40,062 bases of DNA from Nocardia macrotermitis (lineage in GTDB: Bacteria > Actinomycetota > Actinomycetes > Mycobacteriales > Mycobacteriaceae). Positions within the stretch are counted from its first letter, which is position 1, and each line of letters starts with the position of its first letter. The position numbers and the translations under genes were made by a program. Where the stretch lies: NCBI RefSeq assembly GCF_009604405.1, contig NZ_WEGK01000031.1, positions 1 through 40,062 of the forward strand, written 5' to 3'. Positions 23,336 through 32,243 of this stretch are shown piece after piece. The notes below the pieces were generated by a model, which saw only the letters and a list, made by a program, of their open reading frames with translations, was not told the DNA's origin and made no database searches.

Positions 23336-23566
23336 TCAGTCGGCGATCTCGAAGCGCTTGAAGCGGGAGGTCGCGCCGCCGGTGAGCCGAACCGAGCTCT
23401 TGGATACGCCCAGGTGCGCGGCCAGCAGTTCGATCGCCGCCTTGTTCGCCTTGCCCTCGACCGCCGGCGCCCGCACGTACAACCGCAGGGCGCCGTCCTC
23501 GAGGACCTCGACGAGCGGGCCCTTACGGCTGTTGGGCGTGATGGTCGCCCGGACCACGGTCGGCAT
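23336..23566 (-). CDS. DUF167 (YggU-like) protein
   Basis: 76 residues. ITPNSRKGP...LRLYVRAPAVEGKANKAAIELLAAHLGVSKSSVRLTGGATSRFKRFEI is the complete DUF167 fold signature; KANKAAIELLAxxL is its most conserved part. Function unknown. ATG at 23566 begins the first strand directly. It lies 59 bases downstream of the lipoprotein gene and may be the last gene of that transcript, or independent. Confidence 0.88.
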   Translation of the reverse strand: MPTVVRATITPNSRKGPLVEVLEDGALRLYVRAPAVEGKANKAAIELLAAHLGVSKSSVRLTGGATSRFKRFEIAD

Positions 23567-23625
23567 GCCGCACAGCGTAACCGCGCGCGCCGAACCACCC
23601 GGCGGGACGATCCCGCACCCGGCGG

Positions 23626-24729
23626 CTAGACATGCGGGAGCCACACGTCGAGGACGTCATGGGCGAGGACCTGCGACTGCCCGGGAGTGCTGAGCAGCAG
23701 ATCGCCGGTATGGGTTGCGCGCGGCTGCTCGGAACCGGTGCGCCGGATCTCGAGGGACGCCGCCGGAGTGAGCGAACCGTACCGGAGGGTGTCACCGCCG
23801 CCGCGACGCTCCCAGCGGGTACCGGACCGGTTCCAGACGGTGGTGAGGACCCGCCCCGGCGATGCGGACTCCCAACTCGCGTGGGTGACGGTCAGATCCG
23901 CGCCGTCCCAGCGCAGATCCTCCAGGGAGGAACAGGCCGCGGCCGCGGGCGGGTCGAGCGTGTCGATTCGATCGCTCAGCAGGTCTATCCGCAGTAATCG
24001 CGCTGTGCCGCAGGCAATTCCGTCACGCACGTGACCCGCGATCGCGACCGCCTGCCCGTCCGGTCGCAGCACCGCCCGGTCGAAAGCGGTGTTCACGCCC
24101 TGGATCCGGCCCAGCGCACGCACCGTACCGGTGTCGGTATCGACGAGGGATAGATGGTTGACGCCCCAGGACGCACCGGGCGGCGATTCGACCCGATCGA
24201 GCACGAGCACCCGCTCACCGGCCGCGAGCAGATGCGGGCCCGACAACACCACGCCCGGCGCGATCGAATCCGGCGCAGGCAGCGCGACCCTGGCACGGGC
24301 GGCGGGGTGTGGATCGCGCAGGTCGGCCTGGACGAACCCGTCCGGCTGCTGCCACCAGCCGACCGTCGTACCGCGCAACGGGAAGACGCGAGCACAGTGG
24401 CAATCCACCCGGCCCGGCAGCATTATGCCGCGTCCCACCTCCATCGCGGTGATCCGACCGGCGGCATCGAGGGCGTAGATGAGCGAGTTGTCCTGTGTGA
24501 AACCGCTTTCGGAGTAGTTACCGTCGTATCGCGCGATCACCCGACGCGAGGTGGCCAGCACCAGTTCGGTGCGGGTGCGGAAGACGAACTCCCGCACACT
24601 CACCGCCGCTTCGGCGCTCGCATCCGCGTCCAATCGCACCGGAGACAGTCCGGCGGTACAGCCCGAGACGATCAGAACACACCCGATCAGCGCCGAAATC
24701 GTTGCCCCGCAAGGGGTCCGGCCGCTCAT
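23626..24729 (-). CDS. secreted lipoprotein, possible beta-propeller
   Basis: 367 residues. The lipoprotein signal is plain: ISALIGCVLIVSGC with lipobox VSGC at 21-24 (lipidated Cys24), so it should sit on the outer face of the membrane. The mature part shows repeated strand patterns (NSLIYALDAAGRITAMEVG, NHLSLVDTDTGTVRAL, DRAVLRPDGQAVAIAG, ARLLRIDLLSDRIDTL) suggestive of a beta-propeller. No enzyme motif is recognised. The start is well supported: ATG at 24729 overlaps the stop of the WXG-GH19 gene (ATGA), with GGAGG seven bases upstream. This coupling suggests a joint role, for example protecting the producer from the lytic enzyme (inference). Confidence 0.8.
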   Translation of the reverse strand: MSGRTPCGATISALIGCVLIVSGCTAGLSPVRLDADASAEAAVSVREFVFRTRTELVLATSRRVIARYDGNYSESGFTQDNSLIYALDAAGRITAMEVGRGIMLPGRVDCHCARVFPLRGTTVGWWQQPDGFVQADLRDPHPAARARVALPAPDSIAPGVVLSGPHLLAAGERVLVLDRVESPPGASWGVNHLSLVDTDTGTVRALGRIQGVNTAFDRAVLRPDGQAVAIAGHVRDGIACGTARLLRIDLLSDRIDTLDPPAAAACSSLEDLRWDGADLTVTHASWESASPGRVLTTVWNRSGTRWERRGGGDTLRYGSLTPAASLEIRRTGSEQPRATHTGDLLLSTPGQSQVLAHDVLDVWLPHV

Positions 24730-25997
24730 CCGAGCACCTCCAGGGCTCGCCGGTAGTAGCTCTCGCGGGCCTGCAAGCCGTTGTATCCACCGTTCACCGC
24801 CCGGGTGACGGCAGCGAAATCGCTGGCGTCGGCCAGGGCGTTGATATCGCGGGAAGTCCAGTACCACTGGGCGATCCGGAAGCCGACGTCCGGCTGGGCG
24901 GCCAGTGCGGGATTTCCCTCGAGGTCCAGGCCCAGGGCCTGACCGGCGGCGCGATAGTTGGCGCGGCCGGTCAACTGAATGGGGCCGCGACCGTGATAGC
25001 GCGGGCCGTCGCCGGGCTGGGTATTACCGGCGGCGGTATTGGGCTGGCCCGGATCGTACTGATGGAAGTAGGCATCGTCGCCCAGCTCCTCGAAATACCG
25101 GAATTCACAACTCTCGTGGGCCAGTTGCGCCAGGAAGGCAGCTCGCCGACCGGGCGTGGTGATATCGCCCTCCCGCATGGCGGCATTGAGCGCGGGCAAG
25201 TACTGCTGGGCCCGGTCCATCGGCAGATCGGGCATGATCGCGGTGAGTTGCTCGGCCGTGATGCCCTCGGACAGCGCGGGTTGTTGCGGTGGCGGCGGGG
25301 TGGATATCGCTGCGGGAGCGGTGTTTTCGGTGACGACATTCGGCGCGAGAGGTGTGCCGCCGCCGGAATCGTTCACCAGTGCTGCCGAAACCACCTGCGC
25401 GGGAGTCGAATCCACCGCATCAGCCGAGTTCGTCGCGGGAACCGCCTGCGCCGCACTGGTAACCGTCTGCGCGGCGGCGGATGGAATTGTCGCCGCGGCC
25501 AGATGCCGCATTTCGCGTTCCACGGCCAGGACGGCCCGTCTGCCGCGCTCCTCGGCGCGATCGAATGCCGCCACCGCCTCGACGATGACCTCGGACCACT
25601 CGGCGCTCGCCGAAGATCCGGCGACACCCACCGACGATCCGGCGGTGACCGTCCAATCATCGGCGACGGTGCATCCGGCCGCCTCGGCATCGGCGACATG
25701 GTCCAGTAACGCCAACGCGGTGTAGTGCAGATCGGACAGCGCCACAGCGCCTGCGGCACACAGCTGTCCGGCCTGATCGCAGAGCATCCGGTCGTGCCGA
25801 TGCGCCGTCTCCACCGAGGCGAGCATCGCCTCGAAGGCCGCGCCCTGCCAGCCGTCACCGTCGAGCCGGTGACATTCCGTGCGCACCGCGGCCGACAACG
25901 TCTCCAGATCCTCGATGTGCCTGCCGAATTCGATCCGCATCGCCTGGGCGGCCTCGAGCGCCCGCCAGGTCACCAGCACCGAGCGCGGCGGGGTCAT
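24726..25997 (-). CDS. WXG100-like protein fused to a GH19 lytic domain
   Basis: 423 residues. The N-terminal 110 residues are helical with a WXG turn, Trp50-Gln-Gly52 (LDGDGWQGAAFEAML), as in type VII secretion substrates. A Ser/Ala/Pro-rich linker spans about 190-275. Residues 289-423 are a glycoside hydrolase family 19/endolysin domain: LAQLAHESCEFRYFEEL (likely catalytic Glu295; second acid Glu303 or Glu304), GNTQPGDGPRYHGRGPIQLTGRANYRAAG, then AVNGGYNG. GH19 enzymes cleave chitin or peptidoglycan. There is no Sec signal, which fits ESX export. ATG at 25997 overlaps the stop of the upstream small gene (ATGA); its own stop overlaps the lipoprotein ATG. Confidence 0.87.
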   Translation of the reverse strand: MTPPRSVLVTWRALEAAQAMRIEFGRHIEDLETLSAAVRTECHRLDGDGWQGAAFEAMLASVETAHRHDRMLCDQAGQLCAAGAVALSDLHYTALALLDHVADAEAAGCTVADDWTVTAGSSVGVAGSSASAEWSEVIVEAVAAFDRAEERGRRAVLAVEREMRHLAAATIPSAAAQTVTSAAQAVPATNSADAVDSTPAQVVSAALVNDSGGGTPLAPNVVTENTAPAAISTPPPPQQPALSEGITAEQLTAIMPDLPMDRAQQYLPALNAAMREGDITTPGRRAAFLAQLAHESCEFRYFEELGDDAYFHQYDPGQPNTAAGNTQPGDGPRYHGRGPIQLTGRANYRAAGQALGLDLEGNPALAAQPDVGFRIAQWYWTSRDINALADASDFAAVTRAVNGGYNGLQARESYYRRALEVLG

Positions 25998-26323
25998 ATC
26001 CGCACCTCCAACCCGGCGAGCAGGCGGCCGTGCGCGAGATCCGCCTCGACGAACGCGGTGAGCGCGTGCTCCGCGCGCGCACCGAATCCACCGAGACGAT
26101 CGGCACTGCGCTGGACCAGATCCGCCGCGGTACAGGTCGATTCGCACAGCAGCGACACCGTGACGCTGTGCGGAACCAGAGCGCCGATCAGCTCGGCGAT
26201 CCGGATCGCCGCGCCGCGGACCCCGTCGAGTTCCCGACCCGCCTGCCGCGCGAGCCGGCCGAATCGCGCCACCGCGTCCGCATCGACCACACACGCCTCA
26301 CCGACCACACCCGAACCGGACAT
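25994..26323 (-). CDS. small helical WXG100/ESX-associated-type protein
   Basis: 109 residues, almost wholly helical, starting MSGSGVVGEACVVDADAV. It has no clear WXG turn; the shape and position (first gene, start/stop-overlapping with a WXG-GH19 gene) suggest the partner subunit of the effector, as seen for EspC-like or PE-like partners. GGGGG lies just upstream of the ATG. Assignment rests mainly on context. Confidence 0.6.
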   Translation of the reverse strand: MSGSGVVGEACVVDADAVARFGRLARQAGRELDGVRGAAIRIAELIGALVPHSVTVSLLCESTCTAADLVQRSADRLGGFGARAEHALTAFVEADLAHGRLLAGLEVRI

Positions 26324-26409
26324 TGTTCCCCCTTGCTCGAACGACTACGACCGACTTCCGGCACCGTATCCAGCCCGATACGGGCCTGTCACGGATCAAT
26401 TCACAGCCG

Positions 26410-26457
26410 CACCCTTTCCCGGCAGACGCACCCTTTTCGCAGCTTGCAAAGGGTGCG
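26410..26457. promoter_or_regulatory. three copies of GCACCCTTT between divergent operons
   Basis: GCACCCTTT occurs at 26410-26418 and 26429-26437 and in inverse (AAAGGGTGC) at 26449-26457; the last two form a 9-bp inverted repeat with an 11-base loop. They lie in the 269-bp region between the GH19 operon and the TPM-like gene and may be a regulator site, or a hairpin in either leader. Confidence 0.5.
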
Positions 26458-26592
26458 GGAACAGAATTCGGGTGCGCGTTCTCCCGGATCCGAACCTGCC
26501 GATTCCAGACCGCCGAGTCTTGTCTGTGAGACCCGGTACGCTCGCGTAGGGACGGGGGCGGCAGGGCCCTGGCAACGACCAGAGAGTGCGGT

Positions 26593-27543
26593 ATGTTCAA
26601 GCGATTGACAGTCCTGCTGGCAATGACAGCGGGCATAGTCCTGGTGACGACGGGTGCGGCCCTGGCCGGTCCGGTCACCATTCACGACGATTCGAAGGTG
26701 CTCGACGCCGGGCGCGTGACCACGGCCGGTGACGCGCTGTCCGATCCGGTGCAGGTCTACACCACCGAGAAGTTCTCCGACGACAACTCCGCCTTCGAGA
26801 GCCAGGCGAAGAAGGACGTGAAGAACCCGACCGACGTGGTGATCGCGATCAACACCAAGTCGCGGCGGCTGGCGATCGAGACCGGTTCGAACTCCCACAT
26901 CCGGGACACCTCGGCCGCGGGCGCGGCGTTCAAGGGCGCGTTCGGATCCGGCGACTACACCGGCGCGACGGTGGCCGCGCTGCAATCCCTGGCGAGCACC
27001 GCCGACCAGGCCGGCAGCGCGAACAGCATTGCGCCGCAACGGCATCAGCACCACGCCACGAGTACGAGCCACGGCAGCAGCTGGATGGGCTGGCTGTGCC
27101 CGCTGATCATCGTGATCCTGATCGTGGCCGTCGTCGTGGCGGTAATCCGGCGGCGGCGCAGCGGTGGCGGCGGTGGATTCCCCGGTGGCGGCGGCGCGCC
27201 GGGCGGCTACGGCCCCGGTGGTTACGGTCAGGGCGGTTACGGCGGCTACGGTCCGGGTTACAACCAGGGCGGCGGGATAAGCCCCGGGATGGCCGGTGGC
27301 CTCGGCGCGGTCGGTGGCGCGGTGGGCGGCGGCTTGCTCGGCTACGAGCTCGGGAAGATGGAAGGCCGCGAGGAGGAGCGCGATCGCCAGGACCAGAGCT
27401 ACGACCAGGGCGGTTACGACCAGGGTTATCAGGGCGGCGACTTCGGCGGCGGCGGAGGCGATTACGGCTTCGGCGGCGACAGCGGCGGCGGGTTCGACGG
27501 TGGCGGTGGTGACGGCGGCGGGGGCGGCGGCAGCGACTTCTGA
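26593..27543 (+). CDS. TPM-domain-like exported membrane protein with Gly-rich tail
   Basis: 316 residues. A cleavable signal (MFKRLTVLLAMTAGIVLVTTGAALA, probable cut after residue 25) is followed by a TPM/YgcG-like extracytoplasmic domain (28-140; ...TDVVIAINTKSRRLAIETG...). A membrane segment at 166-185 (GWLCPLIIVILIVAVVVAVI) and a long Gly/Tyr/Asp-rich tail follow, the tail interrupted by the charged GYELGKMEGREEERDRQ. This layout matches the TPM-domain family of actinobacteria, whose role is not settled. The ATG follows GAGAGTGCGGT. Confidence 0.82.
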   Translation: MFKRLTVLLAMTAGIVLVTTGAALAGPVTIHDDSKVLDAGRVTTAGDALSDPVQVYTTEKFSDDNSAFESQAKKDVKNPTDVVIAINTKSRRLAIETGSNSHIRDTSAAGAAFKGAFGSGDYTGATVAALQSLASTADQAGSANSIAPQRHQHHATSTSHGSSWMGWLCPLIIVILIVAVVVAVIRRRRSGGGGGFPGGGGAPGGYGPGGYGQGGYGGYGPGYNQGGGISPGMAGGLGAVGGAVGGGLLGYELGKMEGREEERDRQDQSYDQGGYDQGYQGGDFGGGGGDYGFGGDSGGGFDGGGGDGGGGGGSDF

Positions 27544-27550
27544 GCCGGGC

Positions 27551-27577
27551 GCGGCGGATGCCCGACGCATCCGCCGC
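27551..27577. terminator. bidirectional terminator hairpin (TPM gene / dnaE2)
   Basis: GCGGCGGATGC (27551-27561) pairs perfectly with GCATCCGCCGC (27567-27577) around a five-base loop, in the 39-bp gap between two convergent genes. Confidence 0.7.
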
Positions 27578-27582
27578 CGGGT

Positions 27583-30500
27583 TCACCGGAAGTCGCGGGA
27601 GCGCGATGCGACGCGAAGATCCATGCGCCGCAGATGTTCCGCGACGACAGTGACCGCGCCCTCGGCATTCTGCACCCGTCCGCGCACCAGCAGTGCGGAC
27701 GCGCCCTGCGCGATGCGGCGATAACGCTGCCACAGCCCCACCGAACACACCACGTTCACCATGCCGGTCTCGTCCTCCAGATTGACGAAGGTGACCCCGG
27801 CCGCAGTGGCGGGCCGCTGCCGATGGGTGACGGCCCCGCCCACCAGTACCTTCGAGCCGTCGGGCACCGCGAGTAGTCCGGCGGCCGGTATCACGCCCAG
27901 CGCATCCAGTTGCGGGCGAAGGAATTCGGTCGGATAGCTGCCGGGTGAGACGCCGGTCGCCCAGACATCCGCGGCGGCCGACTCCAGCTCGCTCATCCCG
28001 GGCAGGGTGGGTGCGGTGGTTGCCGCACCGGTGCCGGGCAGCCGATCCGCGCGTTCCCCCGCCGCGGCGCCCGCGGCCCACAGCGCCTCGCGCCGGGTGA
28101 TCCCGAGGCTGTCCAGCGCACCGGCGGTGGCCAGCGATTCCGCTTGCGGCACAGTCAGTTCCACGCGTCCGGTCAGGTCGAGGAAGGAGGTGTAGGGGCC
28201 GCCGGAGCGGGCCGCGACGATCCGTTCGGCCAGGTCGTCGCCGATATGCCGGACCGAGGCCAATCCGAGCCGCACTCGCGTCCCGCGTTCTTCCAGGGTG
28301 GCCGCGGCGAGACTGTGGTTCACATCGGGCCCGCGCACCACCACCCCGTGCCGTCGGGCATCGGCGACCAGCGATTGCGGGGAGTAGAAGCCCATCGGCT
28401 GGGCGTTGAGCAGTCCGGCGCAGAACGCCGCCGGATGATGCAGTTTGAACCACGCCGAATAGAAGACCAGCGCGGCGAAACTCTGCGAATGGCTTTCCGG
28501 GAAACCGAAATTCGCGAAGGCGTACACCTTCTCGTAGATCCGGTCGGCCAAATCACCGGTGATGCCGTGTAATTCGCGCATTCCGCGATAGAACCGCCCG
28601 CGCAGTCGCTCCATTCGCTCCGGTGAACGCTTGGACCCCATCGCCCGGCGCAGTTGATCCGCCTCGGCCGCGGTGAAACCGGCCACGTCGACGGCCATCT
28701 GCATGAGTTGTTCCTGGAACAGCGGAATGCCGAGCGTTCGGGACAGCGAGTTCTTCAGGGCATCGTGATCGTAGGTGACCTTCTCCTGCTTGTTGATGCG
28801 ACGGATATAGGGATGCACCGAACCACCCTGAATGGGACCGGGCCGAATCAGCGCCACCTCCACCACGAGATCGTAGAATTTACGCGGTTTCAGCCGGGGC
28901 AAAGTGGCCATCTGCGCCCGCGACTCCACCTGGAACACCCCCACCGAATCGGCGCGCGAAAGCATTTCGTACACAGCGGGTTCGGCGAGATCGAGCCGAT
29001 GCAGATCGATCGATTCCCCCTCGTGCTCGCGCACCAGATCGATCATGTAGTGCAGCGCCGAGAGCATACCCAGACCGAGCAGATCGAATTTCACCAATCC
29101 CGCGACGGCGCAATCGTCCTTGTCCCATTGCAGCACACTGCGTCCGGGCATCCGCGCCCATTCCACCGGGCAGACATCGGCGATGGGCCGATCGCAGATC
29201 ACCATGCCGCCGGAATGGATGCCCAGATGCCGTGGCAGGCCCTCGATCTGGCCCGCGAGGTCCAGCACCTCGGCGGGAATATCGGAATCCGTCTCCTGCG
29301 CGACGCCGTGCCAGCGGCTCACCCCTTTACTCCAGGCGTCCTGCTGTCCGGTCGAAAAGCCCAGCGCCCGTGCGGCATCGCGCACCGCGGACTTGCCGCG
29401 ATAGGTGATCACATTGGCCACCTGCGCCGCGTATTCCCGGCCGTATCTGCTGTAGACGTGCTGAATCGCCTCTTCTCGGCGATCGGATTCGATATCGACG
29501 TCGATATCGGGCGGACCGTCGCGTTCGGGGGCCAGAAAACGTTCGAACAGCAGATCGTTGGCCACCGGGTCCACATTGGTGATGCCGATGGCGTAGCAGA
29601 CCGCGGAATTGGCCGCGGAACCCCTGCCCTGACACAGGATGTCGTTCTCCCGGCAGAATTCGACGATGTCGTGCACGATCAGGAAGTAACCGGGAAAACG
29701 CATTCCCGAGATCACCTGTAGTTCGTGATCGAGCTGGCGGTACGCCTTCGGATGCGCCGCGCGCGGGCCGTAACGCCGCTCGGCTCCCGCGTAGGTGAGG
29801 CTGCGCAGCCAGGAATCCTCGTCGTATCCGTCGGGAACGGTGAACGGCGGCAGTTCCGGCGCGATCAACTCGAGGTCGAAGGCGCATTCCTCGGCCAGGG
29901 CAACGGCATTGGGCACCGCCTGCGGACAGGCGGTGAACAGTTGCGCCATCTCCGCACCGGAACGCAGGTGCGCCCCACCGGCGGGCGCGAGCCAGCCGTC
30001 CATTCCGTCCAGACTGCGCCGGGCCCGCACCGTGGCCAGTGCCATCGCCAGCCGACGCTGGTGGGGTGCGGCGACGTGCGCGGCGGTGGTGGCGACGATC
30101 GGCAGGCCGACCCGGTCCGCGAGGGCGATGAGCCGGGCGTTGCGTTCGTCGTCGGTCGCGGTGCCGTGCCGGGTCAGTTCCACGGTGACCCGGTCGGCGC
30201 CGAAACGTTCCACCAGGTCGCGCAGCGCGGCCTCGGCCTGCGCGTCGCCTTCGCGAAGTGCCCGGCGCACATGGCCTTTGCGGCATCCGGTGAGGATCTG
30301 CCAGTGCCCGTCCGCCGCGTCGGTGAGCCGGTCCAGGTCGTAGCGCAGGATCCCCTTCTCCCCGCCCGTCATGTGAGCGAACGACATCTCCCGCGACAAC
30401 CGGCTGTACCCCTGCTGTCCACGGGCGAGCACCAGCAGATGGGTGCCGCCCGGATCGGGGCTGCCCGCGCGCGGCTCGGTGTCTCCCGGACCGTCCTCGA

Positions 30501-30882
30501 GCGCGTCACCCAGGGACAGTTCCGCGCCGAACACCGTCGGCAGCCCCCATTCCCGCGCTGCTTCGGCGAACCGGACCACGCCGTAGAACCCGTCGTGATC
30601 GGTCAGCGCGAGCGCCTCGAGGCCGAGCCGCACCGCCTCCTCCACGAGTTCCTCGGGCTGGCAGGCGCCGTCGAGAAAGCTGTAGGCCGAATGCGCGTGC
30701 AGTTCCGCGTACGGCACCACCGGTTCCGTATCGCGTGCCCGCTCCCCCGCCCGGTACGCACCGCGTTTACGTGACCAGGCCGGACTGTCGCCGCCGTCCC
30801 TCTCGGGCCGCTCCCGTCCCGGCCGCCCGGACAGCACCCGCTCCATCTCCGCCCAGTTCGGCGGGCCCTGACCCCAGCCCAT
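27583..30882 (-). CDS. dnaE2: error-prone DNA polymerase DnaE2
   Basis: 1099 residues, a C-family polymerase. The start MGWGQGPPNWAEMERVL is like that of mycobacterial DnaE2 and is preceded by GGAGG. The PHP domain opens with ELHAHSAYSFLDGACQPEELV and ALALTDHDGF; the polymerase palm carries GPPDIDVDIESDRREE with the catalytic Asp residues; YFLIVHDIVEF and QGRGSAANSAVCY precede it, and the C-terminal OB fold contains FVNLEDETGMVNVVC. DnaE2 is the SOS-induced translesion/mutagenic polymerase working with ImuA' and ImuB, both encoded within 12 kb here. The LexA box lies 36 bases upstream. The much longer open frame upstream is not coding. Confidence 0.97.
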   Translation of the reverse strand: MGWGQGPPNWAEMERVLSGRPGRERPERDGGDSPAWSRKRGAYRAGERARDTEPVVPYAELHAHSAYSFLDGACQPEELVEEAVRLGLEALALTDHDGFYGVVRFAEAAREWGLPTVFGAELSLGDALEDGPGDTEPRAGSPDPGGTHLLVLARGQQGYSRLSREMSFAHMTGGEKGILRYDLDRLTDAADGHWQILTGCRKGHVRRALREGDAQAEAALRDLVERFGADRVTVELTRHGTATDDERNARLIALADRVGLPIVATTAAHVAAPHQRRLAMALATVRARRSLDGMDGWLAPAGGAHLRSGAEMAQLFTACPQAVPNAVALAEECAFDLELIAPELPPFTVPDGYDEDSWLRSLTYAGAERRYGPRAAHPKAYRQLDHELQVISGMRFPGYFLIVHDIVEFCRENDILCQGRGSAANSAVCYAIGITNVDPVANDLLFERFLAPERDGPPDIDVDIESDRREEAIQHVYSRYGREYAAQVANVITYRGKSAVRDAARALGFSTGQQDAWSKGVSRWHGVAQETDSDIPAEVLDLAGQIEGLPRHLGIHSGGMVICDRPIADVCPVEWARMPGRSVLQWDKDDCAVAGLVKFDLLGLGMLSALHYMIDLVREHEGESIDLHRLDLAEPAVYEMLSRADSVGVFQVESRAQMATLPRLKPRKFYDLVVEVALIRPGPIQGGSVHPYIRRINKQEKVTYDHDALKNSLSRTLGIPLFQEQLMQMAVDVAGFTAAEADQLRRAMGSKRSPERMERLRGRFYRGMRELHGITGDLADRIYEKVYAFANFGFPESHSQSFAALVFYSAWFKLHHPAAFCAGLLNAQPMGFYSPQSLVADARRHGVVVRGPDVNHSLAAATLEERGTRVRLGLASVRHIGDDLAERIVAARSGGPYTSFLDLTGRVELTVPQAESLATAGALDSLGITRREALWAAGAAAGERADRLPGTGAATTAPTLPGMSELESAAADVWATGVSPGSYPTEFLRPQLDALGVIPAAGLLAVPDGSKVLVGGAVTHRQRPATAAGVTFVNLEDETGMVNVVCSVGLWQRYRRIAQGASALLVRGRVQNAEGAVTVVAEHLRRMDLRVASRSRDFR

Positions 30883-30917
30883 ACCCACCTCCAACCAACC
30901 ATTCGGTTCTTTCTTTA

Positions 30918-30933
30918 TCGAACATACATTCGA
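30918..30933 (-). promoter_or_regulatory. LexA (SOS) box of dnaE2
   Basis: TCGAATGTATGTTCGA on the minus strand matches the actinobacterial SOS box TCGAAC-N4-GTTCGA, with the outer TCGAA/TTCGA arms perfect. It sits 36-51 bases before the dnaE2 ATG and covers the promoter region. Confidence 0.88.
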
Positions 30934-31031
30934 CAATGGAGGTGTTTCAAATTTTCGGCACGATTGCCCGATCCACGCTTCGAGCACGTCGAGCCGAGGG
31001 CTCGACTTGGGCGATGCTCGCAGGCCGGAAC

Positions 31032-32243
31032 CTACGGAACCGGGATCATTTCCGGATGCAGCAGGGTGCCCGGAGCCCGGACCAGATCGTCGTATCGACC
31101 GAATGTCGTATCGAAGAAGGTGCGCAGATAGCCGCGCTGTAGATCGAGCGAGTCGCGCGGATCGATGGTGCCGACCAGTTGCGCGGTGATCGCGGGTGAC
31201 GTACCTGCTGCGGTGGCGAGCGCGGACACGATCAACTGGTTGTCGCAGAACGAAAGATGCTGCGCACCGTCCAACCGGAAACGTGGTCGCGGTCCGCGAC
31301 TGTCGGCCCGGAACTGCCGCCACCCCGGGTCGTCGTCACGGGTATGCCCCGCGCTCACGAGCAGGAACGGGCGGTCCAGCCCGTCGGCGATCACCGAACC
31401 CGCCAGCGCGCCATCGAGATTCGCGCCCGCCGAGATCCGCCGGTCGTCGTGCATCGCCTGGGCCGCGGTGGCGCCGCCCAGGGAATGTCCGAACATCCCG
31501 ACCTTCGACATATCGAGTATTCGGGCGAGGTTGCGCGGTAGCGGATGGCGGTCGGCATCCGGGTCGGTACCGGCGGCGATGTCGGCGAGCCGGTCGAGTA
31601 CGAACCGCGTGTCGGCCAGTCGGATCGGCAACGCGGCCGCGGCCTGAGCCGCGGTCCGGGCGCGATCGGCCGGTGGCAGCACACTCTTCTCGATCCGCCC
31701 GCCGGGGAATCGGGTCGCGAACGTCTCGTAGGTGTGGCCGAGGCCGACCACGACGAAACCGTGGCTGGCGAGATCTTCGGCCTGCGCGGTGCTCAGCTCG
31801 CTCGGCATGCCCATACCCGGCGAGAACAACAGCACCGGACGTCCTCTCCCGGATACGTCCGCGGGCGCATCGATATGACCGTGACCGGGTGCCAGCGTCG
31901 AGGGCATCGACGGCGAAATACCGTAGGCGGTGAGGCTCTGGAGATACATGCGGGCGAGATCGGGAGCAAGCCACGGCCGCACCGGCACTCCCGCGACATC
32001 GGCGGCGGGGTACCAGACGCTGATCATCAATTCGCGGGCACGACCGGGGACGTACGGATCCCGACGGGACGCGTCGACCAGATGCAGATCCGTCACGCCG
32101 ATCGGATCAGGACCGGTCGGCTCAGGCAACGTCACGACCACCGGCGCGGGATGCGACGGCACCGCCTCGGCGCGAGCAGCAACGTCGACCGCGGCCGCCG
32201 CCAGCAACAGCACCAACAGACACCGCAACACCCTGACCAACAA
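31032..32243 (-). CDS. PAF-acetylhydrolase-like secreted alpha/beta hydrolase
   Basis: About 403 residues. N-terminal signal LLVRVLRCLLVLLLAAAAVDVAARA. The core has LLFSPGMGMPSEL (oxyanion region), GHTYETF, the nucleophile GHSLGG (in KVGMFGHSLGGATAAQ), NLDGAL and a C-terminal DGAQHLSFCD carrying the His. The architecture is that of platelet-activating-factor acetylhydrolase/dienelactone-type hydrolases in actinobacteria. Start: TTG at 32243 is preferred because GGGGAGGGG ends six bases before it and the signal peptide starts there; a GTG at 32312 gives a 23-residue polar extension. It follows dnaE2's control region on the same strand. Substrate unknown. Confidence 0.82.
   Translation of the reverse strand: MLVRVLRCLLVLLLAAAAVDVAARAEAVPSHPAPVVVTLPEPTGPDPIGVTDLHLVDASRRDPYVPGRARELMISVWYPAADVAGVPVRPWLAPDLARMYLQSLTAYGISPSMPSTLAPGHGHIDAPADVSGRGRPVLLFSPGMGMPSELSTAQAEDLASHGFVVVGLGHTYETFATRFPGGRIEKSVLPPADRARTAAQAAAALPIRLADTRFVLDRLADIAAGTDPDADRHPLPRNLARILDMSKVGMFGHSLGGATAAQAMHDDRRISAGANLDGALAGSVIADGLDRPFLLVSAGHTRDDDPGWRQFRADSRGPRPRFRLDGAQHLSFCDNQLIVSALATAAGTSPAITAQLVGTIDPRDSLDLQRGYLRTFFDTTFGRYDDLVRAPGTLLHPEMIPVP

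Noticed and set aside
27178..27540. Gly-rich repetitive DNA at the end of the TPM-like gene as a mobile or CRISPR-like repeat
   Set aside because: It is in-frame low-complexity coding sequence (Gly/Tyr/Asp) typical of the family tail.
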